From Salvator merianae (lineage: Eukaryota > Chordata > Lepidosauria > Squamata > Teiidae), in NCBI GenBank assembly GCA_003586115.2, contig QVOM02000049.1, positions 21,629,765 to 21,693,764 of the forward strand: DNA of 64,000 nucleotides, written 5' to 3'. Made by a program: the position numbers and the translations under genes. This document shows, piece after piece, positions 12,301-23,333 of the stretch; positions within the stretch are counted from its first letter, which is position 1; the number at the start of each line of letters is the position of its first letter. The notes below the pieces were generated by a model. It saw only the letters and a program-made list of their open reading frames with translations, made no database searches and was not told where the DNA came from.

Positions 12301-12555
12301 ATTTTTTAAAAAAGCACAAGATTGATTACAATCCCAGAGGAATGCTAAGAAGCAGATAGAGAGTAATTGCCATCAATAAGTATTCACTAGTGACAAATGA
12401 ACAAAAATTAAGTTGCAAAGAAACAGACTACCTTTTGTTGAAATCCTTGTCCTTGAAATGTTGAGCACTGTGCCTCCATTTCTTTGTGTTTAAGCTGCTT
12501 ACTCTACACCATCTCAGAAGACCCTGTGATGTTAGCAAGGAATCTTGACATAGCT
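9301..12555. other. Unclassified non-coding sequence
   Basis: About 3.2 kb with only low-complexity spots (an A/G-rich run near 10970-11000 and poly-A near 11738). A short phrase near 12105 (ATGCCTTCAAGTCATTTTTG) resembles the repeat at 30362-30545 but is too brief to delimit. Confidence 0.4.
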
Positions 12556-12557
12556 TT

Positions 12558-12592
12558 GAGTGTGTGTGTGTGTCTGTGTGTGTCTGTGTGAC
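12558..12592. repeat. Imperfect (GT)n microsatellite
   Basis: GT units interrupted by periodic GTCT variants, giving a higher-order GTGTGTGTCT pattern. Confidence 0.85.
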
Positions 12593-15215
12593 TTTGATCA
12601 TGCTTCAGCTGCATTTTAAATCTTTCCTACTCTTGCCTTGACATGTTCAGATCCCCTAACAGACTATGTATGGTGTACTGTTGCTTGCAAGAATATGTCT
12701 AGAATCACATGTGAAGCAGGTGAGTGATATGGGCTTGAAGACCCCAGAAAAGCAGAATGATTTTTTTAGAAAAGATAGAGGGGATTTTATTCATTGAAGG
12801 AGAACTCCTTTGCCCTTGGGGAAACTCTGAAAAAGCTGTATGGTGCTGTTTCGATAAAAATATCCTTATGTCAGCAGGCATCATTAAGTGGTAGATTGGT
12901 ATCTATATATATATAATGTTTGACCACATCTGTGTGGTGGGAAACCACTTCTGTGGTAACCAGTTTTAGACCAGATTTGAGGAACTGCCAGGCCGTAGAG
13001 ACAAATCAGTGATCCTGTTGATATATCACCCACCCATACACCAAGCACTCTCTCTGTCTAAGTGGATTAATGGAGACACAGAAAAATATTGGAAAACACC
13101 CAAAAAGGCCACTTGCTGATTTCAGAATGTCATGACTACCATAGGTTCAACAGATACCGAACAGCATATTTTTAATCCTTTTTTTGTTTGGTGGAAGTTA
13201 CTAATGGTCCTGTCATTGGATGGGTTAGAATAACCCAACTGGTACGGATGAATTACTCCCTGATGAGATTCTAGTTGGGGTGTGCAGTTTTCCCTATTCA
13301 GAACCAAATAACACATTAAGAAGTTTTATCCTCAGAGACTTAGAGGAAGTGAAATGTTCCTGAATGTTCTGGGTGAATTGACATGGCTGGTAGACCTGTC
13401 AAAACACTGGCCTAACTATGGAATGGTGAGAGGAAGAGAGTTAATAACACAGCTGTTTCTGTGCATCTTCTCTATGCTGCAGAACCTCACTTCCTTCTTT
13501 TCCAAGGAGCATTGGCATCAAAGCAACCTGGCTGATGGTTTAAGCATAACTGACAAAAATGATGAAACACAGATGAGAGCACAAGGTTGTATATGCGTGG
13601 TAATGGTGACTAGGCACCCTCTTTACCATCTGGCACATTACTTTCTCAAACTGCTGTTCATTTCAGCTGTTCTAAGGGCTATTGAGTTAGTAAACTCTAA
13701 TCTCAGACTGAAAACCTTAAAATTGTCTGAAGTCCATTGTAACAGCATCACGAAGCATTCAGTGATAAAATTGTTTGTATTCCTTCTGATTTAGGTGTCA
13801 GTGTGCTAGAGAAGATATTCAGAGTGTCTTATGTTTGTTTTGTTTGTTCTTTATTAATATCGGTATTAGTATTACTGCAAATAAGATAAATCAAGTGATA
13901 AATGGTAAAGCAAAAATGAAATAATATAACTAAAACAAAATGGAAAAAAGAAAAAAGTTATGTGTATATATAAAGTACACCAAGCAGCTTAAGTACAGAA
14001 ATAATCTAGACCATACCAAACACTGTTCATCAGTCTTTCCGTTCTCTGAAGAAGATATCAGTTCATAAATCAACAAGGTGCGTGCATCAGCAGTACGAGA
14101 TAATACATGCAGACACTGTCTTTCCAGTACCAAAGTAATCATCTTTTTTGCTACCCCTTGTAGTGAAGCTGGAGTTCTTGCTGTTGGAATAGGTTCTAAA
14201 TCTTTGGTATGTTCTCTGGAAGCATATTAACATCATCATACTGCACTCATTCTCAAACCATGTTACTGGTTTTATTAGCCCAGAAGAGGGAAATAGGTGA
14301 ACAAGCCCATACTATATGACTAACTGTACCCTCTTTCATATAGTCCCTAATATAAAGGCATCTGCAGCTGCTGTCCTTTATGAACATTCACTGTGTGTGT
14401 GGGGGGGGGGGTTGTTTTTTTTTGCTGAGTTATTCTCACTTTAAAATTACGGGTAATCTTGTTGAATTCTTTTTGAAATTTTTACCCACTGATTCAATGA
14501 TAAGGATTATTCTGACTTCATCATTCTTAAAGATACCTGATATCAATCTTCTTAACATCCTTGTTTTGTTTTTAAAAAAGGTATAATTCAATATGTTAAT
14601 ACATCAAGAGTTTCAAAGGCAGTCAAGGCACTTGCAGAAAACAAAATCAGACAGTGCTTAAGTTGGGAACGTTGCCATTTAGCAGACTAAAAACAGTTTC
14701 AACTCAGTCTGCCTCAACTCAGTAACGCCTCAAACGTCCTTAAGCTATTATTTAAAAGCAGGTGATTAAAAGTACTAATATAGCAAGTAGCCCATTTCTT
14801 TCATGTGAAAGGTTTGCTAGCTATTTTTAAACTGGGACTTTTCTCGGATTGTAAGTTTAGCACACAAATGGAAATCTCATACGTGGCCCGAAATCTTACG
14901 TATAAGTGTTACTGCATTTAATACAGAGGCTGCAACAGGGTTATGATTAAAAATAGAACCAAGTGCCTACTATAATACCAAAGAACCCATTTAATAGGTG
15001 TCCCTTTCTGTCCGTAGATGAACACTAATGTGCCAAATTGTATAACACTCAGAAATAGAAGTCAGAATATAGTCAAAATGATAAACTGGAAAATCTGGAA
15101 GATGAAATCTCTCACATCACATGTAGCCATAGTTTAGATTAGAGGATTGGCAGGGTTGTCTTTGGCAGTGAAGAGTTTGCTTTGTTTAAAATAAACCAGA
15201 GGGACTAATTCTGCA
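12593..15215. other. Unclassified non-coding sequence
   Basis: No repeat family recognised. The 146-codon plus-strand frame at 13354-13794 shows no domain, biased composition or initiation context and is not called. A TGTG tract running into poly-G lies near 14394-14411. Confidence 0.4.
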
Positions 15216-15293
15216 TTGTTGGAGTTCTTTGACAGACATTTTATGACCAGGCTAGGTAGTATCATCAATACTGATGTAGTAACCCTGAGCCAG
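15216..15293. mobile_element. Fragment of the GGAGTTCTCTGAG family
   Basis: GCATTGTTGGAGTTCTTTGA is followed by GACCAGGCTAGGTAGTATCA and TCAATACTGATG. The same order of words is found in the palindromic copy at 26757-26895 and, more diverged, at 1224-1370. Confidence 0.6.
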
Positions 15294-15542
15294 ATATTCA
15301 CTATACCAATACAGCAAGCCTCCTAAGCTGAAGTATCAGTCAGGGGGTTGTATTTGTTTTAATAACATTAATCTTACACCCATAAGCTCAATGTGATCTT
15401 TACCATCTATATAAAACAGATTTAATTTGCATTTGATAAATTTTTGGTCGCTAATGAGGAAATTGTCCTTTGGGGGAAAAAATGCCCCACGTTGCTTAAG
15501 TATTTGGGCACCAGTTTATATGTATCAACCAATACATTAGGA

Positions 15543-15600
15543 CAGTGGTGCCCAAAGTATAGCCCTTAAATAGCTTGTCCAAAGCCTGTGAGGAGTTGAT
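15543..15600. mobile_element. Possible hAT terminus
   Basis: CAGTGGTGCCCAAAGTATAG resembles a hAT inverted terminal repeat. The opposite end cannot be located, so this is a weak call. Confidence 0.3.
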
Positions 15601-15679
15601 CAGTTCATGCTCAGAACATAGCTAGAGTAAATTTGATTTACTTTCCTTAATAGAATGGCCTAAAAATTTGCCGGGTTTT

Positions 15680-16910
15680 TAAACAAAATATTTATTTAAC
15701 ACAATTGAAATATACAACCAATCTATACACAATATAAAAGAAAATTAAGAACTGGTTTTTCAGACTGTGAGACATACAATAAGACTTGCAATAATTCTTG
15801 CAGTTACAACCTTGTACCTAAACTTAAGGAGTATGGACATGCTGCTCAATTATTAGGCATCCCTTCACTATTACACATGTGGAGTTGACAGTAGAGCTGC
15901 CAAACTAATTATCCTAGCCATACAAAAAGCTCCAAAAAGGTTGTGTATCTGATATTTGGCTGATTTTTAGCCAAAGTTTGCAGTCCTGGTTGACAGATAT
16001 GATTACAACCAATAAACAGTGCTCAGCATAGAATATAATGAATGACCCTTTATCAGTGAGAGATATTCAGACAGTAGTTGTCAAACATTCCTACCATGCC
16101 AATGGATTAATCTTGTACTAATTAACCTAAAGGAGAAATCATGAGGAAAGTGGGCAGGCCCCTACTATGCCTTTCAAGGAGAGGACTCCAAATTGCACAG
16201 AAGGTGAACACCACAGATTGACCCTGCAGTTTTTTTACTTGATGGGAGAGAAGTTCTTCAGAAGCAACGTCTCATAATATGTCATACCATGACTCTAGTA
16301 TGAGTGCAGATTGGACTTTCTAGTTCTTGAAAAATTGTAATTTTGCCATGGCTAAATGTAAACGGAAGCAATGAGTAGTTTATTTGTTGCAACATGGTTC
16401 ATTAGAGAGCACTATAGGCATATGGATTAAATTTCAAATTTCATTGAAAACTGTGTCCTAAAAGTGTGAACTTGTAGTGCATGTCCACCATAAGTGTCAG
16501 CAAAAAATTGTCATCTTTTTGAGCAAAATGAATATATTTTGGAATAAGAGCAACAGAATTATCAATAAAGCATAATACATCATCTGCATATGAAATCAAT
16601 TTAAACTATTCCAACAGTGGTTAAACCTGAATTTTGATGTCATCTTCAAATCACAATACTCAGCATCTGAAATAGCAGATTAAAAATAAGAGGGAAAAGG
16701 GCCATCCTTGATAAGTACCCCATGTATATCTTAAAGGTAGGGAAGAGAGATCATTTGAAGTACTAGTAGCGGTGTACCCCATAATAATCCATTCAGTAAG
16801 AACTGGAAATCCACATTTAGGTAAAATATGCTTCAGAAAATCCCAGTGTGTTGAGTCAAAAGCTTTCTCTATGTCTAATGTAATTGTTAGCATAGATTGT
16901 AATTTTTAAG
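15680..16910 (-). pseudogene. L1-type LINE ORF2 remnant (reverse transcriptase)
   Basis: Read on the minus strand, the retained open segment at 16660-16893 carries EKAFDSTHWDFL (about 16834-16869), the first catalytic aspartate block of L1-type reverse transcriptase, and GTYQGWPFSLLF (from 16719), the degenerate GTRQGCPLSPLLF block. After a frame change the sequence ISYADDVLCFID appears, with the YADD active site at 16579-16590, at the spacing expected for the family. Everything downstream to about 15680 is full of stops and ends in an A/T-rich tail. The endonuclease domain is not seen, so the copy is 5'-truncated or degraded and cannot encode an active enzyme. Confidence 0.8.
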
Positions 16911-17149
16911 AGACACTTGAAAACAGTTGACCTGCTCTGTGTTCTGTCAATTCCTGTCCATCTTGGCTTGATACAGCTTGATCATAGGAATCGATTATGT
17001 ATGCCCAGGGAAGAAGTCGGACTGTCTGCCTTGAAAGGTTTGGTGATATAGCCTCTCCTTAGGTGATCTTCATGAAAATCTATGATAGCAGTCTACTGAC
17101 TACTGATCCTTTAGAAGAGAATGATAGTCTGTCAACTTGGTATGCATTT

Positions 17150-18330
17150 GGAGGAAACAGATTATTGGGACACTTTTCACTAAGGCTTGAAGCTTGCATT
17201 TGACACTGAAGCAGTTTGGTTTTCTAGTTAGTGGCCTTTATTGGAAGAGAATTCTTTCAGTGTCTTTTGATATCACTGATTAGGTTATTCTCCCAGAATG
17301 CTTCTGCAGGTTGGGTGTCAAGTCATGGTGATAGTTTTTTTTTTCTTTTGTCTTCTGGTCTCTCCCACCTCCAAAGAGTTGCATTGAGCTACTCAGTTTT
17401 TGGATCTTTATATTGTGGGAAACTCAAGATTCCATCATCTTTCTCATGAAATTTAACATCTGAATGAAACTACTGGACTCATTCATACTGTGAGTTGGAG
17501 CACGGTGTCTAATCTTTTCAGATGATACCCAGCTCTGTGTGTTTCTCTAATTGATGATTAGATGAATCTCTGCAAGTGCTAGCATGATTCTGAAAGCAGT
17601 AACAGATTGGATGCAGGCCAATAAATGAAAGTTAAATGCCAACAAGACAGAGATGGTATTGATGAGTGGTTCTCATTTCTGGAATATAAGATCTATCTGA
17701 CTCCAGGAAGATCTTTTCTAGCTATATATCTGCATACCCTGTGATGGAACCGGTTCATAGTTCAACAGTACTCTTGGATTCTTTGTTGCCATTTGAAACT
17801 AGGTGGCAAGGAATGCTTAAGCCGTTGTTGAATCTGGATTGAATAGAAACAGAAGCTGGCTCTTTAGTAATCTCTGTTTGGACTACCTATGAAGACATTG
17901 TAGAACCTGCAGCCACTATAGTAGCAAGTGTTGTTTCTAACCTGAATTGCTGTATACCAATTCAGTTTCAGTGAATTGCACTTCCTGTCAACATGCTACT
18001 TAAATTTTGCTATCAGCTTTTCAAGTTTTGACGAAGAACTTCAAAGAGTGTCTCTCTAGGTATCTGCCACTCTGTTTTATAGTCTACTTGAGAGATGCTC
18101 TTCATGATCTTACTAACAGGTTTTTCTTCAAGGGGAATGGCACAGGAGCCTTCTTACTTTTGGCAACCCATTTGTGGAATTCTTTCGCACTATAAACGCA
18201 GTTACTTTTTGTATTTGCTGTATTTTCTACTTTATCATATTTGTTGGTTTAGATTTAATGGTTTTAAATTTGAATTTTGTCTTTAATGGTGTTTATTTTA
18301 CTGTTCTTATTGATATAGTGTGTGTGTTGC
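17150..18330 (+). pseudogene. L2-type LINE remnant (reverse transcriptase and C-terminal region)
   Basis: In several frames on the plus strand one can read SDDTQLCVF near 17518-17545 (the ADDTQL catalytic block with the alanine changed), then ITDWMQANK followed after a stop by KLNANKTEMV (17600-17660), a clear L2 signature. Further on are LLDSLLPFETR (about 17770-17805), YLRDALHDLTNRF (near 18085) and LATHLWNSFAL (about 18163-18195), the conserved C-terminal block preceding the L2 end. Frames shift repeatedly and stops are frequent, so the copy is dead. Orientation is opposite to the adjacent L1 remnant. Confidence 0.8.
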
Positions 18331-20763
18331 AGAACCATACCATACAAGTAATTGCCACTTGTAGAAAATGGGGCGGGAGCTACAGGAACCATGACTTTAG
18401 TCAGTCAATGTGGGTCAGAAGTGGGTCTTCCAGTGCAAGTCAGTCGTCCCTCAAAGCCAAATCATGTTACCAGAAGAGGATTGCATGAAACAAGGGAAGC
18501 TACATTTTAGCTTTGTAAAAACAAAGCCATGTTATACAACACTGTGTAATATGAAGGGTGTTAGTCTCTATGTGGACGCACGTGCATTGACATACATATA
18601 CTCACACCTGTTTTTATTGCTAAGTAGACTTTTTTCTTTATACTAATTTATCTTGTGGATTTAAATGATTTTGTGCTCAGCAGCTATATTTTAACTGAGA
18701 ATTCCGCTTGAAAAAAGATAACAGAAAAAACATTTGGTGGATTTTTATCTACTGTTAAATATTTGCTGAAATTTTATTTACACCTCTATTTTGAAATTTG
18801 GAGTTGTGCTTGAATCACTATTATGAATATTTTTAGCCATTGTATTAGTTAAAATAAATATTTGCATATATACACTTTTCTTTTAATTTTTCCTCCATTT
18901 TCCTTATGGGAATGAAGAAATGTGTAGTGATAGTTATATTTCCTGTCTTTCCTGTACAAATATACTGATCTCTATATTGTATTTGAGAGACTTGTCTTTC
19001 AAAAAAAAAATAACTTTGTCGTTGATAGGTTTTGTATGCTATTATTGTCAATAGTTTGCATTATATTCTTAAATGGATGTCTGTTTAAAGTCTCAGCTAA
19101 TGCCTCCGAAGACAGAGATGTCTGCAGTTCTCTAGTTAAAAATGCCAGAGACCTTGAAGCAAGAGTTCTGACCCATTTTATTTTATTTTTTATACAAGAA
19201 AACAAGTGAAGGGAAAGGAAGGAACATAGGAGCAAAAAGATTCAAGGATTTCCAGCAGTACAGTAATGGAGATGACCTTTAATATTGAGGCCTTTAGATC
19301 AAATTTAAGTTGGCATTAAAATTTTCTAATAAATTCCCTGCTGAATTGCATGGTGTTTCCCTCCCTTGCCCCTGAAAGATAATTCAATAAGGTCACAATA
19401 AAGCAGGTTCTTTCTGTGCTTTTGTAATTGCTCTCAGCAGGCTGGTAATACCAGGGCAAAGATTTGCTAGCTACTGTGCTTTTATTTCTCTTCCACACCT
19501 CCACCCGTCTGGCAGCCAGTCCTTATTTCACCTTTCCTTCCTTCTTCCTTCACCCTTTCCCCTTCTATACTTCAAAAATTGAAAGTATGGATACCCTTAA
19601 TACCACATTTTCCCATTTTGTTTCCTTGTAAAAACATTCCTCACAGCAAGACTTTCAGGTCTCTTATTCTACAGGGGGAAAGGAGGCTCAGTTAAACATT
19701 ATAGCAGATTTATTGGAAATCTATTTTACCCTCTAAGACTTTTTCCCTCAGACTTTTATGTTTGATGGTGGTGGTTTTCTTGGAATGAGATTTAACACAT
19801 TTTTTATTGTAATGCTAATTATTTCTGATTTCTTCTGATTTGTGAATTTTATCTTGATGGAGGAAACAGGTAACAATGTTAGAGCTAACTAAAATCTCAG
19901 AGAGAAGCCGTTATCTAGTAGTTATTTGTACTAACTTCAGAAATGAAAAACCCTAAAATAAAGGTTTAGGGTGAAGTCTCATGCTCTGGTACAATATTGT
20001 GGGGTTTTTTAGTTAGGTTCTAATGAACATTCCTGTTGGCTGTTCGCAACAGTTCAACATGTAAGAAACTATGCATTGTAACCAATAGAGATATGACCAT
20101 AAATGTGGTGCTGGATGAGGTGACTTTTATACATCATTAATATCTAATGCTCCATGTTTATTTCAGCAGTGCTTTGGACAATGTGTTTTGAAGGACCAAT
20201 ACATCTAATTGAAGTATATGTGCAAACATGTGCTCATACTAGCTTCCTTTTTCTGTTCATATTGGAATATTTTCAAGGAGTTGAGGATTAAGCAGTATGT
20301 TTTTAATGTTGAGGGTGTCATATCTTCAAGTCTTTTGCTTTTTATCAGTATTTCATCACTGAAATGGAGTTTTTGTTCTCATGCTTGCTTTGGCTTCACT
20401 TCTTCTGAATATTAATTTTTAAAGATATGATTGCAATTGAGCAGATGTACACTAATGTTGGGTTTTTATATTTCAGATTCAAATTTATTTAAACAGTCCA
20501 TAGATAGAACAAAATTAAATTGGAACAAGGCTAAAAGTGATAGTAAGAACAAAATGAATTCTTAATGTTTTTAATCACCGTGATCACCAAGGGGATTTAA
20601 ACCAAATTGTTTCCTTATCCCAATAGCACAAGTCAGAAACTTTGCAACTACAAAAGTGACTTCCGGGATTTGATCACTCAGAAAGTACTTGGCTAGAATT
20701 GACTAAAATATCCTGGAAGCCAAACTAAAATGCGATCAATCAATTCATTACATGCATTAAGAT
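18331..20763. other. Unclassified non-coding sequence
   Basis: AT-rich, about 2.4 kb, without recognisable repeats beyond short T-rich stretches and a C/T-rich run near 19525-19565. No exon is evident. Confidence 0.4.
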
Positions 20764-20878
20764 AAAATCTACAATATCTATGTACTTGTATTTCTGTCCC
20801 GCCCTATGCCCAAAGGTCTCAGGGTGCTTTACAATAAAACCAGTATAAAAACAGATTTAAAAAGTTAGCAAAAACAAT
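20764..20878 (-). mobile_element. L2-type LINE 3' end (left part of a split copy)
   Basis: TGTCCCGCCCTATGCCCAAA and GGTCTCAGGGTGCTTTACAA are the antisense of a well-preserved squamate L2 terminus. The copy continues at 21499 after the inserted transposon. Confidence 0.8.
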
Positions 20879-21498
20879 GGGCCTTTTCACACTGTGCTCG
20901 GTAGACCATTCCCAGTAGTCGGCTTTGAACCGGAGAGGTTGGGGAACGCTCCGTGCCATTCGCACTCCCGGCCAGCGGAACGGACCCGAAGCCGACCAGC
21001 AGAGGGAACAGTGTGAATGGTAGCCGCTAGTTCCGTACCTGCTTCGCACCCACTTCGTACCCGCTTCGCACCCGCTTCGCACCTTCGCACCCACTTCGTA
21101 CCCAGAGGACTGGTTACGAAGCCGGCTTCGTGCCGGCAGCTCAGGTACTCAGCCAAAAGGGCTATCCCGGGTACGAAGTTTCGTACCGGGTTACGGAGCA
21201 GCGGAGCGGGGTACGGAAACTTCGCACCCCGGATGCGAAGCGGCGGACCGCGCACGCGTAGCCGCAACAGCCACGCCCGACGCCAAGGCAAACAGTGCAA
21301 AAGCACCATGCCCGATCTTCGCTCCATCGCGCAGGTCGGGATGAAGACATCTTTTTTGTTGTCTTGCGTTATCCGGCTTCGGGTTCGAATCGGGTACGGA
21401 GCGGTCAGGATCGGGTGAGGCGCGCGCCCGTGGCAGTGCGAAAGCTCCATTCCAGCGAGCGGACTGGAACGGTCTACTGCTACAGTGCGAAAAGGCCC
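20879..21498 (+). mobile_element. CpG-rich GGCC-ended DNA transposon, copy A
   Basis: A sharply GC- and CpG-rich block set in AT-rich surroundings. The ends, GGGCCTTTTCACACTG and in reverse GGGCCTTTTCGCACTG, form an inverted repeat of about 33 bases that continues into GTAGACCNTTCC. The flanks repeat AAT (or CAATG if one end base is assigned to the flank), a target-site duplication of 3-5 bases. The interior holds short tandem words of the GCACCC/GTACCC type around 21040-21110. A related copy in the opposite orientation lies at 48833-49409. There is no transposase; overlapping open frames on both strands result from low stop-codon density in CpG-rich DNA. Short direct duplication and GGCC ends are compatible with PIF/Harbinger, but the superfamily is unsettled. 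Confidence 0.8.
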
Positions 21499-22195
21499 AA
21501 TGACAGTGCCTGCATTGGGGGGGACATGCTGTTCCCTCAGCCAAAGGCCAGAGTAAAGAGGTTCATCAAATGTCTGCATATATACAATGAGAGTGCCTGA
21601 CGCACCTTGGAGGGGAGACCATTCCATAGCCTGAGGGCTGTCACCAAGAAGGCCCTTCCACATATCCCTACCTCCTTAACTGCTGAAGGGGCTGGCACTA
21701 CAAAGATGGCCTCACCAGTAGATCTTAGGGCATGGGCAGGTCCAAATGGGAGGAGACATTCCTTTAGATATTTGGGGGCTGAGGTGTTTAGGGCCTTGTT
21801 AGTTCATGTTAATATCTTGAACTGGACTTGATGGCTAATAGGCAGCCAGTGCAGTTCTTTTAGGTGTGGCATGATATGCATCCACCCAGCGGTGCTAGTT
21901 AGCAGTCTAGCTGCTACATTCTACACCAGCTGCAGCTTCCAAACTGTCCTCAAGAGGAGTCCCACAGACAGTGCATTGTAATAGTTCAATCTGGAAGCTA
22001 TCAGAGTATGGATTATTGTGGCCAGACTGCCCCTGTCTAAAAAGGGCCATAGCTGAGGAACCAGTCATAGCTGGAAATAGGTGCTTCTGGCCACCATCTC
22101 CACCTAAGCTTCAAGTGTCATTGCAGAGTCCAGTAGCACCCCCCAGTTACATACCTGTCTCTTCCAGAACAAAGGAACCCCATCAAGAACAGGAT
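21499..22195 (-). pseudogene. L2-type LINE ORF remnant (right part of the split copy)
   Basis: The plus strand shows the antisense of the L2 open reading frame C-terminus: GGGGAGACCATTCCATAGCC, ACCAAGAAGGCCCTTCCACA, CTAATAGGCAGCCAGTGCAG, GTAATAGTTCAATCTGG and CAGAGTCCAGTAGCACCCCC occur in the order typical of this very common squamate LINE. Translation on the minus strand is broken. Together with 20764-20878 it forms one insertion interrupted by the CpG-rich transposon. Confidence 0.8.
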
Positions 22196-22400
22196 GCCTC
22201 CATTCTTCAAAGACATAAAGTATAAAGTGATGTCTTGATTCTTTGTCAGTATTATTACAAGGGCATACTCTCTTAGAAATAATAGTTTCCTTAAATCTTC
22301 CCCAAGCATCTTTGAGAGGAACACAATCATAATGTGATTTTGTTTTTATCTGTATTGCTTTTTGAGGAAGAAATCCTGTCAAAGAAAGGCACATCTAAAT
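22196..22400 (-). pseudogene. Possible LINE C-terminal fragment
   Basis: The minus strand can be read as CPCNNTDKESRHHFILYVFE, resembling the Cys-rich 'CPC...ES..HF' segment near the end of some non-LTR retrotransposon proteins. It abuts the L2 remnant but does not look like L2. Short and uncertain. Confidence 0.3.
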
Positions 22401-23093
22401 TCCACTGGAGTCCCTAAAACTCAACCATATAAGGAAACTCTTTAAATTGAATTACTATTAGTGATGCTTTATTTGCCTATCTTCTGTAGCACATAATCCA
22501 AATAAAACCATAAGTGTGATTTTACTATTTCATTTTCTTCTCAAAATACTGAATTGTTTTCAGCAAAATTAGACCCAGGGACATTTTAAAAGTGAGCAAC
22601 AAAGAATACCTCATAATAAGCAACAATAACTTATTACTATTTTTCTAAGTAAAATCTTTATCTCTACCTTTTTTTTATTATTGTTGCCCCATAAGTTCAA
22701 AGAAGCTTGGCATAGAGAAGACAGTGGCTACATGTACTGAAATATAATGCTACAGCTGCATTGATCTTGCTGGATATTTTCCCAGAATGGTATCTGCAGA
22801 TTAGGGTTGGAGCCTGACAAAAAACGACACATTGAGGGAAAGATTCGGAACTTAAGAATGTGTTAGCTTAACTGTTTTTGTGTCACAGCTGCATCATCTA
22901 TTATTTCTATGATTAAAATCGTGCTGAGGTATTTCTCAAGACACCTCTTGCAGGACCCATTTTTAATAGAAATTTCATTGTATTTCTCTGAACCTTGAAA
23001 GTTTACATGTGAGTGACAGACATAGAAAGAGGGGTGCGAGGAATAAGAAAAGGAAGGGGAGGTGAGGGCATAAAGGTGGGGAGTAGAGATGTA
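22401..23093. other. Unclassified non-coding sequence
   Basis: Nothing recognised. Confidence 0.45.
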
Positions 23094-23333
23094 CTGAAGT
23101 GGTTCAGTCAGTTCGCATGTGAACCACCCTGTAGTTAGAAAAAACTGGTTCAAAACAAGGGGTGTTCTAACAAACCTCGTGAGCCATAGTGAACCAAGGG
23201 TGGTTTGCTTTATACGCATGCAAGCCAGACCACCCTGTAGTTCAAAAGAAAACCAGTCCAAAGCAAACACAAGCTCAGGGTAGTTGGTTCAGTTTAAACC
23301 AAACCACTGCATTTCAGATCATACATATCTCTG
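23094..23333. mobile_element. hAT-type element, TAGRGATGT-ended family, short member
   Basis: Starts TAGAGATGTACTGAAGTGG and ends in the diverged inverse CATACATATCTCTG. The flanks GTGGGGAG (23086-23093) and CTGGGGAG (23334-23341) match at seven of eight positions and fit the nTnnnnAn duplication pattern of Ac-type hAT elements. Internally ACCACCCTGTAGTT occurs twice, about 120 bases apart, each followed by an A-rich segment and a CCAGT or CTGGT word. No coding capacity. Confidence 0.65.

Noticed and set aside
13354..13794. 146-codon plus-strand open frame
   Set aside because: No domain, signal or family resemblance, and no splice or initiation support. A frame of this length is expected by chance in 64 kb.
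20887..21663. The longest open frame in the window (258 codons, minus strand) and overlapping long frames on both strands
   Set aside because: They span the end of the CpG-rich transposon and run into the L2 antisense. CpG-rich DNA has few stop codons, several frames are open at once, and the peptide is low-complexity Arg/Gly/Pro/Ala without a domain.
22118..22394. Host Cys-containing gene on the minus strand
   Set aside because: It resembles the C-terminal part of a non-LTR retrotransposon protein and abuts an L2 copy; no intact frame.
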